A DNA stretch of 64,000 bases, taken from positions 3,100,001-3,164,000 of the forward strand of contig JAHQRK010000006.1 in assembly GCA_019828595.1 (NCBI GenBank), written 5' to 3'. The position numbers and the translations under genes are program-made. Below the pieces are notes generated by a model. That model was not told the origin of the DNA and made no database searches. It was given only the letters and a program-made list of their open reading frames with translations. Below are positions 56,785-64,000 of this stretch, piece by piece. The stretch comes from Aphanomyces cochlioides. Taxonomy: Eukaryota; Oomycota; Saprolegniomycetes; Saprolegniales; Verrucalvaceae. Numbering within the stretch: position 1 is the stretch's first letter; every line of letters begins with the position of its first letter.

Positions 56785-59700
56785 ATGCCCCGTCGATCTC
56801 TAACAGGCAACGGCAACAAACCTCGATTTTCTGTCACTGCTAAATATCATTACGACGAAAATGCTAGCGACGCCTCTGGTGACCCAAATGCAATGACTCG
56901 GCCAGAAATGATTCAAGCGGCTGGTGGTCTTGTATACCTTGTCGTTACCCTCGTCCTTAGTTTTGTCTATCTGTCCCTCTTGGCACCTGCGATGTCCAAT
57001 GATCTCTGGTGGGGTGGCTTCAATGCATCTGGAGCACAATCCTTTGTCATCGACGTGTACAACGCTCAGCTCAACCTGAATTCGACCTCGTTGGATCTAA
57101 CCATGGCAAGCTTTCCAAAGGACTATTCTCAGTACTATACGCCCATTTACATTACTCCAGTCTATTCACGACTCGTGCTCGATGCGTACAGCTATGACCT
57201 GCCCACAATCATCAGAGGCCTTCGACCTCTCGGTGGACCAGACCAAGTGACGACGCAATTCTGCTGGGTGGACTTCAATCGGACATGGGAAGTTGCCCAC
57301 ACAGACCAGAGACAAAAAAGAAGTTATGCCCGGTACCTAGACAACGCAGCTGTCTACTGGGAATCCGTATTCCGTCTCATTAACTGGAACTTGTACATGG
57401 CTTTGCAGTACGGAGGACCGTTCAATACGACGATCGGAAATGCATTGCGCAAGTCACCGGAAGGACTGCGCTGGCTTGCCACGACGCCTTATGCCTCTGT
57501 AAATGTCGAGATAGAAGTTGCGTACTGGCAACAAGCTGGCATCAAACGATTTGCCGTGCAATTTACCAATGGTTTGTCGTAGGGAGTGCGAGAGACGATA
57601 AGCTTGCAGAATGCTTTCGGCTTGGTTCAAAACATCTCGTTGAAGCGATCATTCTACATTTCTCGAACTGGACTATGGACGACCAATTTGATGTATTGGG
57701 GAACGCCAAACGACTACACAGCATCCAATTCAGCTGGATAAAGCTTTGTCCGAAGTGACAGCAAGCACCAACGGTTCGTAGCACCATGCAATTACTCAAC
57801 GTATCTTGCGAATCCAGCTGCGTATGCGTGTGTTCCTTGTGATCCAGCTTGGAATCTACATGCAAATCCGATTATGAAAAGATGCTTGGAATATCCAACA
57901 CAACTGGCGTACAACTCATTCGTAAAAACATTGGATCGCTCAACTCGATTGATATGTACTGTATTATGTGCGTCCGCCTGCGTCACTAACCAGGCTCTTG
58001 GTGTGAGCACCATTCAATTGGCAATTAATACCAAGAACTCAACGCCTCGATTTTTGCGCCAACCTGTTCTCGGTGGTACTGCTACGTGGGACGTCTTTGG
58101 GTGGATGTACGTCTATGAATGGGCTCAGGCTTACCGTGAAGTGATTTCATTCGAAGGCGATGTAAATATTATTGCTCTTATTTCAGACAAGTATAATCCT
58201 ATGGTTAACCAAGCCCAAGCTTTGGAAGTGACAAAAAGCGCTTGCACGTATCTCTGGGTTATATCCGTGGTTTTGACGATAATGCTATTTACTGTTGGTG
58301 TTCTCGTTCTTGGACACAGTTTTTACTTGCGTGGTCGAGTTGTCGGGCGAAACTTTTTTCAATTCAATCGTATTGTCGGTTCTGTCTGGGTTGGTCGTTC
58401 TCTGCTCATAGTCCGTGGTATGACAGCAGTGATTCTTTTGAGTTCGACAACGTCGAGTTTCCAAACCCGCCGGGGATTTTCCTACTTCGATTCTAATTCC
58501 CGTTCTTTTTTTGAATTGATGCTCGTAGCGGGTGAAGCAATGTGGATCGCATGTGATCCACGATTGTGTCGTCCTGTGTATCCGCTACAATCGACCATAC
58601 TTCGCTCCAGTCAGTACACTCATCTCGTTGCTCATACATCTTGTGCTCGATGTTTCCTCCCCATATCACATGACGTCGACGATTAATCGCCAGTGCGCAT
58701 TTAATTTCAACGCAATGTCCTTTATCTGCACGAGTGGTGAAGTGGTCATTGGGACGTTCTCGCGAGTTGTTTCACTTTTCGTTATTCAAATTTTATCTTC
58801 GCTTGTCTGCTTTGTAGCCAATTTTGCTTGGGAGTGGTTATACCCTCCCACTAAAAATGTCACTACCGGGCATCTCTTGCTTTCTGGATCAGCTACGTCA
58901 TTTTTGAGTCGACAAATGTTACATGATGGCGCTTGGATCATCAACCGTGCGACGTGCATCATGTGTGGACTGCTTACCTATCGTCAGTACATTTTTGATC
59001 TAAAGTTATGGCTTGTTGTGGCTGAGAGTTTGTCCACCGCAGGTCGCGGTGTGGTCAAGTGGCAAATGAAAGTATTCGAGCCTCCACAGCTGAATCAAGT
59101 TTTCAAAGGCGACGAGAACAGTGAGACAAACTCTTCTTCGAGAAAAGTTGAGAAGAAGAAAACACCCGCCGTTAAACCAGCAAATCGATTTGTCACCGCT
59201 GCTGGTTTTGTATATGTATGCGCGACCATATTCGGCAGCGTTACCTATTTGAACCTTACAGCATCCAATATGGCGAACGACTTTTGGTGGCCAAACTACA
59301 ACGCTTCCAGAGAACACATATATTTAGCTCGGCTATACATTGCTCAAATGTATGTGCATCCTTTTGAGGGCGTTGTTGCCTTGGACAATACTATCTTCAT
59401 TGACACACCGAATTACACAATATCCCTACCGACAGCTGTGGCAGTCAATATGAAGGCACTCTACGCTTCCATTGTCGCGTCAATGGATGGTAATGATATT
59501 AAAATGGTCATTCCTGGGTTACGTAACATGGATGCTTGTTTGATTCCGTGGATCTCAACACAATATTGCTGGCTCGACTTCACTAAAAAATGGGAAATGG
59601 CAAATTCAGCCACTTGACAAGCGCGTTGCAATAAAAATTATTCTGCTAACGGTGCAGTATATTTGCGTAATGCGCAGTGGCAGCGCTTGAGAACATGTTG

Positions 59701-61602
59701 GGGGGCTTCTTTAGACACTGCCATAGGAACACCTGAGAACGGAACATTGCGAACATCCGATTTGACAGGCAACGGAGCTTATGGTATCTTTCGTCGAACC
59801 ATCGGACCATTTGGGTCCGTCGATTTGAAACATATTCCAGTGCCAGCCTCTTTAGCCAAGTTTACTTTGGCTTTTCGAGACACTATGAACTCGTGGCGCA
59901 TTCTCTCGGCGGATTTTGGGTCCCAATACCTTGCGATTTTGAATGTTCCATACATTGGATATATTCCTCCGCCTTGGCGAAACGTCAAATATACAATTGG
60001 TGGGAATCTTCTCTGCAACGACGTATCCTCTGCTTCGTTAACTAGCGGACCATTGCTTTTTACGAGTATCACTGCTGCTTGCGGCTCCACTGTGAAAGAA
60101 ACACTGTCGATGTCGATCATGACAAGACTCTATAGCGTCATAGGAGCCAATTTGGTTCGCGCAAACCTGACAGCCAATGAAACCAGCAGTGTTTGTAGCA
60201 CCATGACGGGTCCAACATTGGCTCAATGCACAAATTTCGCTATTAACATGCCTGTTCAGCTACTTCTGAATATATCAATCAAACCCGATCCCTCCGTAAT
60301 TCCAGCATTACAACCACTTGCTCAGATCGCAAGAGATGAACTGTATCAGCTTGGTGTTGAAATGGTTCAATATGGCAAAACTGCTGACGGCAACGTAGCA
60401 CTCCTTCGATACAATATATTTGACCCAGCGTATCCAGCATTTCATTTTGCAGCATGGGCACTTGTCTACGACTGGGCTACTGCATACCGCGAAGTTATTA
60501 AATTCCAGGGAGATATTGGTACGGTCAGAGTTATTTCCGCAACGTCGACAGATTTGTCATGTTTGGTTAATCCTTTGGAAATCCCAGTGAATGTAGCTAC
60601 ATATATTCGATATGTCTGCGTATACGTGACTACCGTCATTATTTGTGTCGCTGTGCTTGCAACAATTTATCTCCTGCTCAACAAAGGATACGTCGAGGGC
60701 TTAAATCTACCCCACTTGATTCAGCTGGAGCTGAATCGAGATGCTGGCCTCGTTTGGATCGGTCGGACATTCTTATTCGTCAGAAGCATGGCGGCAATCT
60801 GCTTGCTCAGTACTGAAAGTCTTGTTCTTGTCATGGCAAACCAAGCTTGGCTCTTGGCTTCTGCATCGAACGTCGCCAATGAAAGCTCAAGCGATCAGAC
60901 TGTGCGAATTTTCAAAACTTTTATCGCTGCAGGTGAAGTATCGTGGCTTGGATTTGTCCTCAGTGATATCCTCATGGTTTTTACGGCCCAATACACTCCA
61001 GCTTACGTATTCAAGTGTAATTTCATGATTTGGGGTCTTGCCGCAATATTGTCTTGGGCGTCTCCAGCCACCCATACAGCCACAATGTATCGAGATTGCA
61101 CAATGCCGCAAGTGGACTTTCAAGTTGTTTGTTCCAGCGGTATAAGGCATTCATGTAAATTTTCCATGACCATTGTTTCTAGGAACTGTATCGATTGGAA
61201 GTTTCTCTCAATTTTTAAGTCTTGTTGGAATTTGTATCGGCTCAATTATTCTCTGTTATCTGTACGAACGCCTTCGGCATCCCAAACTACCTCCAACACG
61301 TCAAGATTATCTCTTTTTGTCTGCATCAGCTAAATATGTATTTGAACCAGGTCACTGGATTGACCGCAACGTACGTCATGTAATTTTTGTCACGATCATA
61401 CCTTTTTGTCTAGTTGTATTACATTGATCCTGCATCGGCAGCAATTAATGGTCTTCTGTCACTACGTGTCAAGAATTTGTTTTACATCTTCGACGTGAAA
61501 ATTTGGCGCTTCTTTTTAATTGAAGAAACTGATTCAGCTCGATCTCGCCTTGAACGCGACGGCGAATTGCATCTCCTTTCAGCTATTCCACTGACTCAGT
61601 GA
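56785..61602 (+). pseudogene. large membrane protein, broken copy 3
   Basis: It aligns with the 1885-residue protein from SLTGN...FSVTAKYHYDENASDAS (start ATG 56785, lacking about 40 N-terminal residues) to the last exon ending LSAIPLTQ at 61602. Breaks: TAG at 57580 (Trp in copy 1), TAA near 57738 (Tyr), a loss of about 460 bp near 57995, frame changes near 58550, TGA at 59615-59617 (Arg in copy 1), a four-codon loss near 59668, and a loss of about 390 bp near 59732 joining DTAIGTP to ENGTLRTSDL. The 3' introns are intact (61142-61184 and about 61371-61413), as is the following TM (VGICIGSIILCYLYERL). Most of the second half is open (59663 onward). It shows no conversion tract with the other copies. 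Confidence 0.85.
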
Positions 61603-62272
61603 TTCCAGATCATAATATTCACTTTCATTATCTTTACATCGTATATGCAATCCGATTTTATTTCTCTTAATTTTTTTTGTGGTTTCATTCTACTGCACTC
61701 TCCGTTTGACTTCTTCACTTCACCAGAGCTTGATCATAGCCAGTGTCAATCTTCAGTACTGTAGCATAGAGCTCTCGTCTTCCTTATTTCCGCTACAGCC
61801 ACTATTTGGGAGCTTTCGCGAACTGAGAGTCAGTGAGCTTCATAATTGTAAACCAACCCTCCCTGTCCAGAAGGAGAACATCTATAAACAATCTCTCTCT
61901 CCATACACCTTGGATTATTTAGTCGACAGCTGAGAGGCGGTGAATAATTTCATTGATTTTGGCACTCTTTGCCTTACCTGAAGTCTCAATGAATGTGGCG
62001 AAGTACATGCTCCACATTACATAGTGCATTTTAATGTTAGAAGGCGAATTGGCTTCTGTCGGCTGAAACTCACGGGAGTAACACCACATCTAAAAGATAT
62101 TGAATCTCCTTCACGAAGTTTTAGCGGCCACGAAAATATACTAGTATTTGCTCTTCTTGTGTGCATGGTTCAGGTGCATGAGTTGACGAGGTATTATACT
62201 AAGTAATTCTAAACAAATCTGGGATACCAGTTGAGTAGAATGTTCTATGAATTTTCATATTTGATCGATTTT
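61603..62272. other. intergenic region
   Basis: No gene is supported; 84-codon and 60-codon plus frames are unrecognised. Confidence 0.4.
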
Positions 62273-62401
62273 CATAAATGCAAATTAGCGTTTTGACTTA
62301 AATTAGTGTTATTTGGGTACATTTTTAGCGTTTTGAATTAAATTAGTGTTATTTGGGTCATTCAACACTAATTTGATTCAAAACGCTAATTTGCATTTAT
62401 G
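62273..62401. repeat. inverted repeat with internal 40-bp direct repeat at the Iwr1 gene start
   Basis: Arms 62273-62310 and 62364-62401 (38 bp each, two mismatches) contain AAATGCAAATTAGCGTTTTG. The right part of the left arm is also repeated directly (TAGCGTTTTGA...GTGTTATTTGGGT) with period 40. The right arm ends on the G of an ATG (62399) in frame with the following gene. This is a small fold-back or MITE-like element. Confidence 0.85.
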
Positions 62402-62428
62402 TCCAAGGAATTCCATTTTGAAAAAGTC

Positions 62429-63818
62429 ATGGCCGAGAAAGTTCTATTGCGCATCAAGCGAAAACGGACAGACGAGCCAGTGGAGCATTTGGCCGTGCAG
62501 AGCCAGCTCATTCTCCCAAAGAAAGTCAAACTGGAAGATGCTCTGAATGCATTGTCGCTAGCGAAGGATAACAGGGACGCAAAGAACGACCAGAGCTCTA
62601 CAGCCGAGACATCAGTGTTTGTGTTCACCCGTATAGACACCGTGTCATCCACGACGGACGAGAAGAAAGTCCACAGGCGACTAGAAAAGAGCATCCAACG
62701 CCACCACAATGACTTGCACAAAAATATACGACGACATGAGCGTACGACGAGAGAACAGCAAGACCAGCAGCGCAAACAAAAGAGGTCTGATTAAGTGCAT
62801 GTCACATGATCAATCGCTTACCTTTGGATAGGTCGGATCGGGTATTACAAAGCAGAGGATTGAATCTTGTGGACGTCACTTTACCAGGCTCCAGTACACT
62901 TCAAGTAACAGTGGATGACGTGCTTGTCAAGCGTAAGAACCGTGTCCTCAATCCAATGGAACGCAGTATCGACGAAGCCGTTTGGATTGCATTCCAGCGA
63001 AACGATTTCAGCCATTTTTTCCGCGTCAAGAATGAAATTGCATCTCCCGTCGAATTTCAAAGACCTGCCGATGGAGGTACCATTTTGATGGCTGCTGCAA
63101 TGAACAATCGAGTGGATGTGATCGAGAAGTTACTCGCACTTAAACCTGTACGCCAACAATTCTGACGAAATGTGTCATGCTTGCTCTAGGAAAGTGTCTT
63201 ACTCCGTGATTGGAATGGGAAAACTGCTGCGGACATTGCGACTTCACAAGGTCATGTAGCTGCAGCGACTGCTTTGCGAGCTTGTGAGGCAATGGAGATG
63301 GATAGGGACTACGTATATGATGTCTACAGCATTGACATGACGGCTACAAATGATCACGCAACTGTCGAAATCGAAAACGTACCTGTTGTAGCTGGTATGA
63401 ATTTGCCATGAGACTTGGGTTCTTAGAAATGATTTTGATAGTCAGCACATCCGTTGAGAGATGGTTGGCCCTCGAGGCATTTGGCGATTTAGACTCTGAA
63501 GATCGAGAGCTCGTCCATGATGTGGATAGCAGCGACAATGAAGACATATTGGAGTATGCTCCCAACTGGGGGAAAGTAGTCTAAACGGTTTTCATAGAGA
63601 CGATGTCGATTCAAACGATGAAGGACATATTTTCAACGATTATCCTGATGAGGAAGAATCAGATGCAAACTCTGACGAAGAATTTCATCGAAATTGGGAA
63701 CAGGTTTGGTTCATGTCTGGTCTTTAATAAATAACGGATCTTGTAGGAGTATCGCTGGAGAAACCACTCAGATCCATGGACCACACATCAAGAGTTCGCC
63801 GACGAAGGGGATTATTGA
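62429..63818 (+). CDS. Iwr1/SLC7A6OS-like RNA polymerase II import factor with ankyrin-like segment
   Basis: Exons 62429-62784, 62832-63147, 63190-63394, 63442-63703 and 63747-63818 total 1211 nt, one short of 404 codons. The missing base is in the G5 run at 63569-63573, after which the frame changes. The N-terminus KVLLRIKRKRTDEPVEHL matches the start of Iwr1-type proteins. The acidic C-terminal block has YVYDVYSID and DSNDEGHIFNDYPDEEE, the conserved Iwr1 region. Between them (about residues 150-270) is DEAVWIAFQRNDFSHFF, GGTILMAAAMNNRVDVIEKLL and NGKTAADIATSQGHVAAATA, ankyrin-like. Iwr1 guides assembled Pol II into the nucleus. The ATG at 62429 is preferred over 62399, which lies in an inverted-repeat arm. 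Confidence 0.7.
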
Positions 63819-63891
63819 AGTAAAATATTTCAAGGCTTGCCTGATAAAACTTTTATTACGGCTTTCGAAGGAAGAGATGGGAGGGTTTAAG

Positions 63892-63964
63892 GACATGCTG
63901 ATTTCTCTTTTGAAGTTGCATGTACAAAATGCACATGCAACTTCAAAAGAGAAATCAGCATGTC
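63892..63964. repeat. perfect 32-bp-stem inverted repeat downstream of Iwr1
   Basis: Arms 63892-63923 (GACATGCTGATTTCTCTTTT...) and 63933-63964 are exact complements around a 9-nt loop (ACAAAATGC). It begins 74 bp after the Iwr1 stop. Confidence 0.95.
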
Positions 63965-64000
63965 AAGTTAAGAGTCCAGTACCTTGGTTATCGAAGGTGA

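Overview
The window looks like nuclear DNA of an oomycete, most likely a saprolegnialean relative. Real genes carry many very short GT-AG introns (about 39-52 nt), genes lie close together on both strands, and the content is typical of oomycetes: CxxxxC...CxxH 'WRKY19-like' zinc-finger repeats, ABCC transporters, a type I metacaspase, a choline-transporter-like protein, Crypton tyrosine-recombinase elements, a Copia LTR element and a plant/oomycete-type mariner. The taxonomic call is inference; no rRNA or other marker is present.

Layout. 1-6.6 kb: two tandem ABCC (MRP-type) transporter genes on the minus strand. One is open and runs off the left edge; the other is decayed and has lost NBD1 and the signature motif of NBD2. 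8.3-12.5 kb: a small zinc-finger protein, then four tandem GNAT acetyltransferase copies on the minus strand in different stages of decay. 13.6-26.9 kb: a conventional gene-rich block with a BMT5-like rRNA methyltransferase carrying a C2H2 finger, a SAM-methyltransferase/TPR protein, a type I metacaspase, a kinase-like/acyl-CoA dehydrogenase fusion (ACAD10/11 type) with a PTS1-like C-terminus, a CTL/SLC44 protein and a mitochondrial-looking alpha/beta hydrolase. For most of these the exon lengths add up to exact codon multiples.

27.6-61.6 kb: a region dominated by one unrecognised family of very large, internally duplicated membrane proteins. An apparently intact gene (1885 aa, minus) faces a broken copy (plus) head to head; a third broken copy lies at 56.8-61.6 kb, and small scrambled relics sit at 46-48 kb. 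The first two copies share a colinear 1130-bp tract that looks identical inside otherwise diverged sequence, the signature of recent gene conversion. Between copies 2 and 3 are two degenerate Cryptons (one with part of its coding sequence inverted in place), a complete Copia insertion with 352-bp LTRs and a 5-bp target duplication, and a mariner element with TIRs and a TA duplication. A 312-bp MITE-like element lies just upstream of copy 3.

62.4-63.8 kb: an Iwr1/SLC7A6OS-type gene containing an ankyrin-like segment, preceded and followed by strong inverted repeats. Several frameshifts fall in homopolymer runs, so some 'broken' genes may reflect sequence error; others (large deletions, multiple stops) are clearly genuine decay.
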